64,000 nucleotides of DNA. Source: Chitinophagaceae bacterium (lineage in GTDB: Bacteria > Bacteroidota > Bacteroidia > Chitinophagales > Chitinophagaceae). Numbering within the stretch: position 1 is the stretch's first letter; every line of letters begins with the position of its first letter. Of this stretch, positions 8,572-17,272 are shown one piece after another. Below the pieces are notes generated by a model. It searched no databases, was not told the origin of the DNA, and worked only from the letters and a program-made list of their open reading frames with translations. The position numbers and the translations under genes were made by a program. The DNA lies in contig JAHBTK010000005.1 in assembly GCA_019638625.1 (NCBI GenBank), positions 186,001 through 250,000 on the forward strand, read 5' to 3'.

Positions 8572-8660
8572 TGATTTTAGATTTTAAAGATGCTTTTCAA
8601 GCGATGCTATAACGCCATGCAGGTGTTGTATGTTATCAGATCCTGTTTTTAATTAACATG

Positions 8661-8963
8661 TGGTATTTCCAGGGATTTCGCTTTTAGAAAAAACGTTTGC
8701 GGGCATCGTCCTTTCGACTGCGCAGCACGAAGACTATACTGTAATCGCTTTTACGCGCAGGAGAAATCTGCCGGGTCTGGGTACTAATGCTCAACATTTT
8801 CACTACTGCCCAACGGATTTCTCTCCCGCCGCAAGACACTTTAATTAAATGCAGCGTACAAGCGGGGATCGAAATGACGGAGAGTGTATTTGTATTTTAC
8901 TACCAGCACTAAGGCAAAGTCTATAACTATTCAACTTAAAAGCGAAATCCCTGCTGGTATTTC
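8661..8963. mobile_element. MITE-like element with 17-bp terminal inverted repeats
   Basis: CAGGGATTTCGCTTTTA at 8670-8686 recurs as its exact reverse complement at 8937-8953, bounding about 284 bases. The nine bases TGGTATTTC lie directly outside the left repeat (8661-8669) and one base outside the right repeat (8955-8963), as expected of a target-site duplication. The interior contains a second inverted pair (GGAGAAATC / GATTTCTCC near 8760 and 8820) and no convincing gene. It looks like a non-autonomous transposable element inserted between a porin gene and panB. Confidence 0.6.
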
Positions 8964-9010
8964 AGATAGTATTCGCACAAATTTTGTTATTTCGTTGCTT
9001 AAACTTAGCT

Positions 9011-9826
9011 ATGAGCATCAATAAGGACGTAAGACGGGTAACCACAAATACTTTGCAGAAAATGAAGGAGAAAGGGGAGAAGATAGCTATGCTGACGGCA
9101 TACGATTATTCTTTTTCCGGTATTATTGATGCTGCCGGTATAGACGTTATCCTCGTTGGGGATTCAGCCAGTAATGTAATGGCCGGTCATGAAACAACCC
9201 TGCCGATCACACTCGACCAGATGATCTATCATGCCGCGTCGGTGGTACGTGGAGCCAGCAGGTGCCTGGTGGTGGTAGACCTGCCCTTTGGCGCCTACCA
9301 GGGCAACTCAAAAGAAGCGCTCATCTCTACCATACGGATCATGAAGGAAACCGGCGCCCATGCCGTTAAGCTGGAAGGCGGGGAAGAGGCGCTGGAATCC
9401 GTCAGGAGAATTACTTCCGCCGGGGTACCGGTGATGGGTCACCTGGGATTAACCCCTCAGTCTATTTACAAGTTTGGCACCTATACTGTTCGCGCTAAAG
9501 AAAAAGCGGAAGCCGAAAAGCTCCAGCGCGACGCCCGGCTGCTGGAAGAAGCCGGGTGCTTTGCCATAGTGCTGGAAAAAATTCCGGCCGAACTGGCCGG
9601 GGAGGTAAGCAAGAGCCTGCACATTCCCACGATTGGTATTGGCGCCGGCGCGTTCTGTGATGGTCAGGTGTTGGTGATGCATGATATGTTAGGTATTAAT
9701 ACTGAGTTCAAGCCCCGCTTCCTGCGTCAATACCTCAATGTAAATGAGTTGGCGTCCCAGGCGGTCAGGCAGTACATCAGCGATGTAAAAACAGGTGCTT
9801 TTCCGGATGCAACAGAGCAATACTGA
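9011..9826 (+). CDS. panB: 3-methyl-2-oxobutanoate hydroxymethyltransferase
   Basis: PanB makes ketopantoate from 2-oxoisovalerate and 5,10-methylene-THF in the pantothenate (CoA) pathway. The 271-residue protein shows the metal-binding VLVGDSASNVMAGHETT region (about 42-58), MTAYDY near the N-terminus, and HLGLTPQSIYKFGTY (about 139-153). The ATG at 9011 is preferred to the upstream in-frame start at 8984, because MSINKDVRRVTT is a typical N-terminus and the extra nine residues are not conserved-looking. It converges with the next gene, the two stop codons being adjacent. No other pan genes are in the window. Confidence 0.95.
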   Translation: MSINKDVRRVTTNTLQKMKEKGEKIAMLTAYDYSFSGIIDAAGIDVILVGDSASNVMAGHETTLPITLDQMIYHAASVVRGASRCLVVVDLPFGAYQGNSKEALISTIRIMKETGAHAVKLEGGEEALESVRRITSAGVPVMGHLGLTPQSIYKFGTYTVRAKEKAEAEKLQRDARLLEEAGCFAIVLEKIPAELAGEVSKSLHIPTIGIGAGAFCDGQVLVMHDMLGINTEFKPRFLRQYLNVNELASQAVRQYISDVKTGAFPDATEQY

Positions 9827-10321
9827 TTATTTTATTGCCGCGCGGATATCCGCATTCAAGATATCGTACAATTTCAGCTTGCTGGTTTTCTGACTGAGTT
9901 TCAGATATAAACTCATACAGTCGGTAGCCACCGCCATTTTGGTATTTACCTTCAATTTGTCGAAATAAATCGCCTTCATCTGTTTTTTCTCTACACTGAT
10001 CTGTTGTTCAGCGATCTTGTAGTTTTTACCGATGTTGCCATCGTTTTCTTTCTCTGCCAGTACCGCTACATTGCTGTATTCAATGTTGTTGTTCTCCACT
10101 TCCAGTATTTCACAAACACATACCCTGTCTCTGCGGGGTTCTATGCGTTGCAACAGGGAGTTCACGGTGGCTGCATTGCCATTGAAAAGATGAATAGATG
10201 CTTTTGCTAATACTTTCAGATCAAACTGAAAAGGGTGGACGGCTTCTTCTCCTGCTTTTGCCGTAACTGCAGCAGTGATAAAGAATAAAGCGAAACAAAA
10301 CCGGAGTAATAATTTTTTCAT
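9827..10321 (-). CDS. Secreted protein of unknown function
   Basis: A 164-residue protein with a signal peptide (MKKLLLRFCFALFFITAAVTAKAG). The mature part has no family recognised: a CVCE motif near residue 69, several short predicted strands and a Lys-rich C-terminus. It is predicted to be periplasmic or exported. It appears monocistronic and its stop codon abuts that of panB. Confidence 0.7.
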   Translation of the reverse strand: MKKLLLRFCFALFFITAAVTAKAGEEAVHPFQFDLKVLAKASIHLFNGNAATVNSLLQRIEPRRDRVCVCEILEVENNNIEYSNVAVLAEKENDGNIGKNYKIAEQQISVEKKQMKAIYFDKLKVNTKMAVATDCMSLYLKLSQKTSKLKLYDILNADIRAAIK

Positions 10322-10677
10322 TTTTCTGAATTAATGAAATTAACAATACCGGTTTCATAGAAGGTTGGAACCTGATGTGTGATGGTTGGTTAGTCAAGGA
10401 GAGAGGAAGGTTGAAAAACTGCGAAACAATTTCTTTGATCAGAGAGATTCTTCGATGCAGGTTATTCTTACTGCAAAGAAGATAAAAAAAATGAAGACTA
10501 AAGAATTCATACATCGATAATTTGGGTACATACAACGTTTTGTAGCATTTGTCAATAAGTGGTTGCAGTTGCATTACCAAAAGTCAACCAACCGCCATTA
10601 AAAAGAAGTTTATTCCGGCAATGATATATTCGTGACAATATAGGTAACACAATTGTATATTGCATATACATATTAAA
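10322..10677. other. Intergenic region without a recognised gene
   Basis: This gap lies between the divergently transcribed secreted protein and the aldehyde dehydrogenase. It must hold both promoters. TATATTCG near 10626 is a one-mismatch -7 box for the dehydrogenase. I see no gene, hairpin or repeat that stands out. Confidence 0.4.
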
Positions 10678-12213
10678 ATGCAGGCTATGAGCAATTTCAT
10701 TGATCAGTTAAAAATCAGTTCCGTCAACCAGGCTGTATCCACAGGACAATTCTGGATAGGTTCTTCCGGACCGATCATACCTTCCTATTCCCCGGTGGAT
10801 GGCAGTTTGATAGCCAATGTGTATACGGCTGATGAAAACGGTTTTGAAACAGTGGTACGGAAAGCCGGTGAAGTTTTTCCTGTATGGAGAAAATGGCCAG
10901 CGCCCAAACGCGGTGATATTGTGAGGCAGATCGGCAATAAATTAAGGGAGAAGAAAGAAGCGCTTGGAAAGCTGGTATCCTTCGAAATGGGAAAGAGCTT
11001 ACAGGAAGGGTTGGGCGAAGTACAGGAAATGATCGATATCTGCGATTTCGCGGTGGGCTTATCCCGCCAGTTATATGGTTTGAGTATGCACAGCGAAAGA
11101 CCCGGACACCGCATGTATGAGCAATGGCACCCGATGGGGGTGGTCGGTATCATTTCCGCGTTCAATTTCCCGGTGGCCGTATGGAGCTGGAACGCTGCGC
11201 TGGCATGGGTTTGCGGAAATACCTGTATCTGGAAGCCGTCTGAAAAAACGCCCTTGTGCGCTGTAGCCGTACAACATATTGTAGCAGAGGTGTTTTCGGA
11301 TAATAATGTACCCGATGGGGTAGGGTGTTTGCTGATAGGAGATTATACCATCGGCCAAAAAATAAGTAACGATGATCGTATAGCCCTGGTTTCCGCTACC
11401 GGCTCTACCCGTATGGGAAAAGCGGTAGCCGCCGCCGTTGCCGGCCGGCTGGGAAGATCGCTGCTGGAACTGGGAGGTAACAATGCCATTATTGTTTCCG
11501 CGGAAGCGGATCTGGATATAGCCATCATCGCCTGTGTATTTGGGGCGGTAGGTACCGCCGGGCAGCGTTGCACCACCACCCGGCGGCTGATCGTTCACCA
11601 CTCAGTTTATGATACTTTCAGAGATAAGCTGGTAAATGTGTACCGGCAACTCCGCATAGGCAACCCCCTGGATACTGAAAACCATGTGGGACCGCTGATA
11701 GACAGGCAGGCGGTGGAGAGCTACTTGGAAGCTATCAAAAAATGCAGAGAAGAAGGTGGAAAGTTCATAGCAGAGGGAGGAGTAATGGAAGGAGAGGGCT
11801 TTGAGAGCGGTTGTTATGTGAAACCCTGTATTGCGGAAGTTTCACCGGATATGCCCATCGTGCAAACCGAAACGTTCGCTCCCATTGTTTACCTGATGAA
11901 ATACGATACCCTGGAGCAGGCTATCCGGATACAAAATGGAGTGCCGCAGGGGCTTTCTTCGTCAATTATGACACTTAATCTCAGGGAGGCGGAGTTATTC
12001 CTGTCGGCGGAAGGCAGCGACTGTGGCATCGCCAATGTAAATATCGGTACCAGCGGAGCAGAGATTGGTGGCGCCTTTGGCGGCGAAAAGGAAACCGGGG
12101 GAGGAAGGGAAAGCGGCAGTGATGCCTGGAAAAACTATATGCGCCGGCAGACAAATACGATCAACTGGTCTACCAGCCTGCCGCTGGCACAGGGAATACA
12201 CTTCAACATTTAA
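10678..12213 (+). CDS. Aldehyde dehydrogenase, ALDH7 (aminoadipate-semialdehyde dehydrogenase) type
   Basis: An NAD-dependent aldehyde dehydrogenase of about 511 residues. The catalytic Cys lies in GTAGQRCTTTRRL and the catalytic Glu in LLELGGNNAI; this LGGNNA form (not LGGKxP) and the C-terminal TSGAEIGGAFGGEKETGGGRESGSD segment, given here in parts, are typical of the ALDH7A1/antiquitin group, which oxidises alpha-aminoadipic semialdehyde in lysine breakdown. ATGs at 10678 and 10687 are both possible and a TTG lies at 10660. No other lysine-catabolic gene is adjacent, so the physiological substrate is inferred from the family only. Confidence 0.9.
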   Translation: MQAMSNFIDQLKISSVNQAVSTGQFWIGSSGPIIPSYSPVDGSLIANVYTADENGFETVVRKAGEVFPVWRKWPAPKRGDIVRQIGNKLREKKEALGKLVSFEMGKSLQEGLGEVQEMIDICDFAVGLSRQLYGLSMHSERPGHRMYEQWHPMGVVGIISAFNFPVAVWSWNAALAWVCGNTCIWKPSEKTPLCAVAVQHIVAEVFSDNNVPDGVGCLLIGDYTIGQKISNDDRIALVSATGSTRMGKAVAAAVAGRLGRSLLELGGNNAIIVSAEADLDIAIIACVFGAVGTAGQRCTTTRRLIVHHSVYDTFRDKLVNVYRQLRIGNPLDTENHVGPLIDRQAVESYLEAIKKCREEGGKFIAEGGVMEGEGFESGCYVKPCIAEVSPDMPIVQTETFAPIVYLMKYDTLEQAIRIQNGVPQGLSSSIMTLNLREAELFLSAEGSDCGIANVNIGTSGAEIGGAFGGEKETGGGRESGSDAWKNYMRRQTNTINWSTSLPLAQGIHFNI

Positions 12214-12528
12214 CCAAATATTTTCCCCTGAACTTATCCACACTATTTCTACGAGACATTAGAAATGAGTAAGTTATTCACATGTTCCCCGTGGAACGTG
12301 GATATCTTTGTTTGGTTTGAATAGATAGGTTTATTATATAAAATCCTGCAGAGGTTGCCTTTTATTTATCCGGCTGTTCGCCGGACCTGAATGCCGTATT
12401 TAGGGTTTCGGAGATCTGCAATTCCCTTTGTAGCTTAATAAGTGTTTGACCTACAATAATATTATACCCGCTTAAACGTTATATTTTCCATATCAAATAA
12501 CAATTATCCTTTGAACTAACCCTATAGT
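12214..12528. other. Intergenic region with origin-like signals
   Basis: Contains two DnaA boxes in the same orientation, TTATCCACA (12234-12242) and TTATTCACA (12274-12282). Abutting the second is TGTTCCCCGTGGAACG (12283-12298), a near-palindrome two bases from the form TGTTCCACGTGGAACA seen as ParB sites. A TATCTTTG box follows at 12303-12310, and a 6-bp hairpin (TCCGGC/GCCGGA) sits at 12369-12385. The rest is AT-rich. It may be a replication or partition site, or simply the ompA promoter region. Confidence 0.35.
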
Positions 12529-13971
12529 ATGAAAAAAATATATCTGTTCTTAGTGTGTAGTTTACTGATACTTAGCCAGTTACAGGCACAATTTAAATTT
12601 GGGGTCGGTGGCGGCGTCCATAATTCATTTGTGCAGGAAAAGAACAACCTGCCGGGATGGAACCAGGATTTCAAAGGATATTATTCACAGTACACCGGCT
12701 TTCATGCAGGCGCTTATGCCGAATATGCTATTGATAAAAAAGCAAACTGGACAGTGCAGGCTTCAGTTTTATATAATATGAGGGGCAGAAACTTTTCAAA
12801 ATCATACGATTCCGCCAAGTCATTCATTACAGATACTTCCTCCATCATTTCCAAATGGCGTATGAATTATGCCGAACTTCCAGTGAACCTGGTATACAGG
12901 ATACCGGTATCCTCCAATGTGCGGCTGATCGTAGGAGCCGGCGGATATGCGGGTCTGTACCTGAACAGCAAGACATCTTATACCTTATATAACGGCTCCG
13001 GGGAGCAAACCCATCTGGACAATACCCTGGCTACCGGCGACCAGGTGAATAAATACAATAAGTTTGATTATGGGGTGAACGGATTAGCGGGGTTTGACTT
13101 CAATGACAAAATAATGATTACGGCAAACTACGCACGCAGTTTGTCTGATTTTTATACCGCCTCCTACGGAGGTTCCTTCAAACATCAGTCCTGGGGAGCC
13201 AGTATGGTTGTGTGGCTGACCAAATCCAAAACAAGCAAGGCAAAAGAAGCAGCCAGGGATAGTGACGGGGATGGCGTTCCGGATAAGGATGACCTGTGTA
13301 AGGATGAGAAAGGCACCCCTGCCACCAACGGCTGTCCTGACACCGATGGAGACGGCATACCTGACAATATTGATAAATGCCCCGGGATCCCCGGTCTCAG
13401 CCACTTATCCGGTTGTCCGCTGCCGGATGCTGATAATGATGGTATCCCGGATGAAGAAGACAAGTGCCCGGATGTTGCCGGTGTGAAAGAACTGGATGGC
13501 TGTCCGCTGCCGCCACCACCACCGGATACTGATGGCGATGGTGTACCCGACGTGGAAGACAAATGCCCGACCAAGGCAGGTACCCGCGAAAATAAAGGCT
13601 GTCCTGCAATAGACCAGACTTTTGAAGAAGACTTTAGAAAAGCGGCCCGTGGAATACGCTTCGATGTGAACAGTGATAATATTAATAGGTCTTCCTTCGA
13701 GGCACTTGACAGGGTGGCGCAACTGATGATCGAAAATCCCGAAATGAGCCTGGATATTGAAGGGCATACCGATAACACCGGTTCTGTGCGGATCAACCAG
13801 GTGCTTTCCGGCAGACGCGCCCTGGCGATCAAGTCATACCTGGTGAGCAAAGGAGTAAGCGCTGACCGTATGACCGCTACCGGCTTTGGTTCTGAAAAAC
13901 CGATCGCGGATAACAGCACAGAGAAAGGAAGAGCCCTGAACAGAAGGGTGGAACTGAAAGCGAAATACTGA
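12529..13971 (+). CDS. OmpA-family protein with barrel, TSP3 repeats and peptidoglycan-binding domain
   Basis: A 480-residue outer-membrane protein. After a signal peptide (MKKIYLFLVCSLLILSQLQAQ) comes an N-terminal eight-strand barrel (about 22-235), then four thrombospondin type-3 calcium-binding repeats (DSDGDGVPDKDDLC, DTDGDGIPDNIDKC, DADNDGIPDEEDKC, DTDGDGVPDVEDKC, about 243-350), and a C-terminal OmpA domain (about 365-480) with the peptidoglycan-binding signature EGHTDNTGS and NRRVEL. It links the outer membrane to the cell wall. A strong terminator follows. The next gene encodes a second TSP3 protein. Confidence 0.93.
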   Translation: MKKIYLFLVCSLLILSQLQAQFKFGVGGGVHNSFVQEKNNLPGWNQDFKGYYSQYTGFHAGAYAEYAIDKKANWTVQASVLYNMRGRNFSKSYDSAKSFITDTSSIISKWRMNYAELPVNLVYRIPVSSNVRLIVGAGGYAGLYLNSKTSYTLYNGSGEQTHLDNTLATGDQVNKYNKFDYGVNGLAGFDFNDKIMITANYARSLSDFYTASYGGSFKHQSWGASMVVWLTKSKTSKAKEAARDSDGDGVPDKDDLCKDEKGTPATNGCPDTDGDGIPDNIDKCPGIPGLSHLSGCPLPDADNDGIPDEEDKCPDVAGVKELDGCPLPPPPPDTDGDGVPDVEDKCPTKAGTRENKGCPAIDQTFEEDFRKAARGIRFDVNSDNINRSSFEALDRVAQLMIENPEMSLDIEGHTDNTGSVRINQVLSGRRALAIKSYLVSKGVSADRMTATGFGSEKPIADNSTEKGRALNRRVELKAKY

Positions 13972-13994
13972 TAATTAGCATAGATCAAATCAGC

Positions 13995-14028
13995 AAAAAA
14001 GGCTTGCCATAACCGGTAAGCCTTTTTT
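13995..14028 (+). terminator. Rho-independent terminator after ompA-like gene
   Basis: A stem-loop with arms AAAAAAGGCTTgcc and cggtAAGCCTTTTTT, ending in a T-run. Because both flanks are A/T-rich it could work on both strands. It lies 24 bases after the ompA-like stop. Confidence 0.9.
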
Positions 14029-14183
14029 GTTAGCAGGCCATACCCTATCAGGTGTTGACCTGTTAAGTGGGGCAATTTCGGCCAACAGTCGTAATTCTTC
14101 GTTTTACTAAGGTTTTCTACGCAATAGCAATAAGTGTTTACCCGTTTTAAAAACAATCTCGACCCCTTTGAAAATTTAAAATT

Positions 14184-14963
14184 ATGCGGAAAATAGATGC
14201 TTTGCTTTTATCAGCACTCATTCTCTACGACTACAGCGCTCAGTCGCTGGCAGGCGATAACTATATCAATAATACGCAGGATAGTTATCATGTGGATTCA
14301 TTGCAGATTTTTACAGGTGATATGTTTGAATTTCCTGTAAAAGAAAATGACATCCACTACTACGAATTGCCGGAAATTATCGTCCATGCAAAGAAACAGA
14401 CCCCAGAGATGGTGGTGGACATATTGCCCGAGCTGGCGCCTGAAGCCCTGACCATTAGTGTTCCGGACGCCTTTGCGGAGGTATTGCCGGAAGCGCCGGA
14501 GGAAGAGATGGTGATGGAAGAAGCCGTAGGAATTAATGTTGAAAAGGTAAGCATCAGCGAACGTGCAATAAAGGACCTGCTGGAACTGGATTCGGATAAT
14601 GACGGGGTGCCGGATTATGAGGATAAATGTATTAATGTGGCCGGAGTAGCAAGGTTTGAGGGATGCCCGGTACCTGATAGTGATTGGGATGGCGTAAATG
14701 ACGAAGAAGATAAATGTCCTTTTGAGGCTGGCAGTCTGGAAAATGGCGGCTGCCCGGTGCAGATAGATGAAGTTGATTTTTCTCAGGGGACTCCTGAAGA
14801 AGTGGTGGAAACCAATGACAGTACGGTGGAGATGAATGCGGATACTTATCCGGAAACCGGAGCGGAAGATCCCGGTTTTGATACCCCGTCGGCAGGAGGT
14901 GCCGGTACCGCTTACTACCTGTCGGTACTGCTGAATTTCTTTCACTTGCAGATGACAACTTAG
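14184..14963 (+). CDS. Exported protein with thrombospondin type-3 repeats
   Basis: A 259-residue protein with an N-terminal export signal (residues 1-24). A Glu/Pro-rich region covers about 60-125, and two calcium-binding TSP3 repeats follow (DSDNDGVPDYEDKC and DSDWDGVNDEEDKC, about 135-195) with the FEGCPV / NGGCPV spacing also used in the OmpA-like protein before it. Unlike that protein it has no barrel and no OmpA domain; its C-terminus is acidic and ends in a short hydrophobic stretch (TAYYLSVLLNFF). It may be a relic of, or partner to, the OmpA-like protein. Function unknown. Confidence 0.7.
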   Translation: MRKIDALLLSALILYDYSAQSLAGDNYINNTQDSYHVDSLQIFTGDMFEFPVKENDIHYYELPEIIVHAKKQTPEMVVDILPELAPEALTISVPDAFAEVLPEAPEEEMVMEEAVGINVEKVSISERAIKDLLELDSDNDGVPDYEDKCINVAGVARFEGCPVPDSDWDGVNDEEDKCPFEAGSLENGGCPVQIDEVDFSQGTPEEVVETNDSTVEMNADTYPETGAEDPGFDTPSAGGAGTAYYLSVLLNFFHLQMTT

Positions 14964-14983
14964 CAAATCGTTAATATTTTTAC

Positions 14984-15020
14984 AAGAAAGCCAGGAGTAA
15001 CAACCCTGGCTTTCTTTTTT
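14984..15020 (+). terminator. Rho-independent terminator
   Basis: The stem AAGAAAGCCAGG / CCTGGCTTTCTT with a 9-base loop is followed by a T-run. It ends the TSP3 protein gene. Confidence 0.9.
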
Positions 15021-15122
15021 CCATCTATTGAAGCGGGTTAACAATTGTTGCTGATGCAGAATTTCTATTGTGTATTGCTATAAATAGACTTATTTTGTTA
15101 CATCTTAAATAAACATGTGAAC

Positions 15123-16802
15123 ATGAAGAAAACCGGTTTGATCCTTTTACTTTCCCTGTGCCTGGGCGGTCTTAATGCCCAGACCGCCGTAAAAAGCACC
15201 CCCAAAGGCTGGCACCTGCTCGACAGGAGCAAAGACGGATTCTATGGAATTGATATTGAAAAAGCCTACAATGAGTTATTAAAAGACAGGAAAAGCATTC
15301 CGGTGGTAGTTGCCGTAATTGATTCGGGCATCGATACCGTGCATGAAGATTTAAAACCTGTGTTATGGAAAAATCCGGGCGAAATACCGGGAAACGGAAT
15401 TGATGATGATAACAACGGATATGTAGATGATGTATATGGCTGGAATTTTCTTGGCGGGAAAGACGGGCAAAATGTAAATAAGGATTCTTACGAAGCCGCC
15501 CGGGTTTATTATAAGCTGAAAAAGAAGTTTGGAAATAATATTCCCGAAAACCCTTCTGACCCCGATACTCAAAGGGAAGTGGAGGTTTACAAAAAAGTAA
15601 AAGACCTCGTGGAAGGAGATGCCAAAGAGGCTGCCATGAACGTGATGTTCCTGAAAAACCTGGTGGAAGGAATGCCCTGGGCAGACAGTGTGGTGCAGGC
15701 GGCCATTAATAAAGAAGAGTACACCGGCGACGATGTGTTGAAGATGAAACCGGGCAGCGCGGACGAAAGCAAGGCTAAAAGTACGATACAGGTATTGTTT
15801 ATGAGCTTCAAGGCCGATGAAATGACCAACAAAAAACTGCTGGGAATGATTAAGGAGTTCTATGATGGAGAGCAGGCAAAAGTAGATGCCGTGGCCAGGG
15901 AGCCGGAAGACTACCGCGCAAAAGTAGTTCAGGATAATTACGAAGATATCAATGACCGCTTTTATGGCAACAACGATATAATGGCAGGTACTCCCATGCA
16001 TGGAACCCATGTTTCCGGTATCATCGGGGCTGTCCGTAATAACAGTCTCGGTGGTGACGGAGTAGCCGACAACGTTCAGATCATGACTTTAAGAGCCGTT
16101 CCTGATGGTGACGAACATGATAAGGATATTGCCAATGCCATCCGATATGCGGTAGACAACGGAGCCCGTGTGGTGAATATGAGTTTTGGTAAAAGTGTAT
16201 CTCCGCAGAAACACTGGGTAGATGATGCGGTAAGATATGCTGAAAGTAAGGGGGTGCTGCTGGTGCATGCCGCCGGCAATGATGCCAAAGACCTGGACGT
16301 CAACGACAACTTCCCCAACCCTTATTATAACAATGATACCAGCACCAAGGCTGGTAACTGGATAACGGTGGGCGCCAGCGGCGATCCTGCTAACGGGGGG
16401 GTAACCGCTTCTTTTTCCAACTATGGTAAACATGGGGTGGATGTGTTCGCCCCGGGTGTTCAGATATACTCCACCATGCCCGGTGGCGATTCCTACGGCA
16501 ACCTGAATGGTACCAGTATGGCGAGCCCCGTAGTAGCTGGTCTGGCAGCGTTGCTGATGTCTTATTTTCCCGACCTCACGGCGGCCCAGGTAAAAGAGTC
16601 TATCGAAAAATCCGTAACCAAAATTGACGAACAGGTAAACCGGCCGGGAACGCAGGAAAAAGTACCCTTATCGGAACTGAGTAAATATGGCGGTGTAATA
16701 AACGCTTACGCCGCAGTAAGTTATGCCATTAAACTTTCTGAGCAAAACAAAAAAACACCGCAACCTCTACCTAAATCTTCTTTAAAACAAAAGAACGGGT
16801 AA
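15123..16802 (+). CDS. S8 family (subtilisin-like) serine protease with large insertion
   Basis: A secreted protease with signal peptide (MKKTGLILLLSLCLGGLNAQ) at the ATG at 15123; the upstream GTG at 15117 adds only two residues. The catalytic triad is visible: Asp67 in VIDSG, His293 in MHGTHVSG and Ser465 in LNGTSMASP, with the oxyanion Asn in AAGND. About 225 residues separate Asp and His, against about 32 in classical subtilisin, so a charged, helix-rich insertion of about 190 residues interrupts the catalytic domain. No T9SS sorting domain is seen at the C-terminus, which ends in a Lys-rich tail. It is probably periplasmic or secreted. Confidence 0.92.
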   Translation: MKKTGLILLLSLCLGGLNAQTAVKSTPKGWHLLDRSKDGFYGIDIEKAYNELLKDRKSIPVVVAVIDSGIDTVHEDLKPVLWKNPGEIPGNGIDDDNNGYVDDVYGWNFLGGKDGQNVNKDSYEAARVYYKLKKKFGNNIPENPSDPDTQREVEVYKKVKDLVEGDAKEAAMNVMFLKNLVEGMPWADSVVQAAINKEEYTGDDVLKMKPGSADESKAKSTIQVLFMSFKADEMTNKKLLGMIKEFYDGEQAKVDAVAREPEDYRAKVVQDNYEDINDRFYGNNDIMAGTPMHGTHVSGIIGAVRNNSLGGDGVADNVQIMTLRAVPDGDEHDKDIANAIRYAVDNGARVVNMSFGKSVSPQKHWVDDAVRYAESKGVLLVHAAGNDAKDLDVNDNFPNPYYNNDTSTKAGNWITVGASGDPANGGVTASFSNYGKHGVDVFAPGVQIYSTMPGGDSYGNLNGTSMASPVVAGLAALLMSYFPDLTAAQVKESIEKSVTKIDEQVNRPGTQEKVPLSELSKYGGVINAYAAVSYAIKLSEQNKKTPQPLPKSSLKQKNG

Positions 16803-16844
16803 GAACTCTTACCAGTACTAATCATATAGATACATTTTATTTTC

Positions 16845-16877
16845 AGGCGGGTGGAAACATCCGCCTGTTACTTTTCA
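16845..16877 (+). terminator. Terminator after the S8 protease gene
   Basis: The 7-bp stem CAGGCGG (16845-16851) with CCGCCTG (16862-16868) and a 10-base loop is followed by a short T-rich stretch (TTACTTTT). Confidence 0.7.
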
Positions 16878-17006
16878 GGTGGTCGGTTGTCTCCGGCTAA
16901 CATCTGGTATAACAGGGGAAGACCTGAACATTTTTGCCGGAAGCCGTGTAGATACGATAGAAAGGGCGCATTTACCTTGGGTGAAAAAGTTCAAATTTTT
17001 AGTGCC

Positions 17007-17052
17007 GTTGTTGGTGTTTGTGCGAGGGCAATGTGGTAGGATCACCAACAAC
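17007..17052 (+). repeat. REP-like hairpin, copy 1
   Basis: A 46-base element with perfect 10-bp arms GTTGTTGGTG (17007-17016) and CACCAACAAC (17043-17052) and a GC-rich loop containing GCGAGGGC. It is the likely recognition element of the neighbouring RAYT transposase. Confidence 0.8.
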
Positions 17053-17068
17053 ATTTTAAGGTAGACAG

Positions 17069-17200
17069 CTAGCTTCTGTAATGCGTGATAAATCCAAAAT
17101 CATCAATACCTGTTTCATAAAACTTTGCTGAAGAATACTTATAATCCTCTGGTAGTTTGCAAAGTCCGGTTCTGACAGGATTCCGGTGAATGTAATCTAA
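17069..17200 (-). pseudogene. Truncated copy of the RAYT transposase C-terminus
   Basis: The minus-strand frame encodes the same C-terminal ~43 residues as the intact RAYT (YIHRNPVR, GLCKLPEDYKYSS, GIDDFGF) and the same TAG stop, but the 5' part of the gene is absent. It arose by the 205-bp tandem duplication, not by independent insertion. Confidence 0.85.
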
Positions 17201-17211
17201 TTTTTAGTGCC

Positions 17212-17257
17212 GTTGTTGGTGTTTGTGCGAGGGCAATGTGGTAGGTTCACCAACAAC
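17212..17257 (+). repeat. REP-like hairpin, copy 2
   Basis: The same 46-base hairpin as at 17007-17052, with one clear difference in the loop (GGTT for GGAT before the right arm). It lies 15 bases beyond the transposase stop codon. Confidence 0.8.
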
Positions 17258-17272
17258 ATTAAGGGTAGACAG

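Noticed and set aside
12369..12385. 6-bp GC hairpin upstream of the ompA-like gene
   Set aside because: No T-run on either strand and no gene ending nearby; it may be chance.
16879..17064. A 61-codon plus-strand frame after the S8 protease
   Set aside because: It overlaps the REP hairpin, has only a GTG start and no recognisable sequence.
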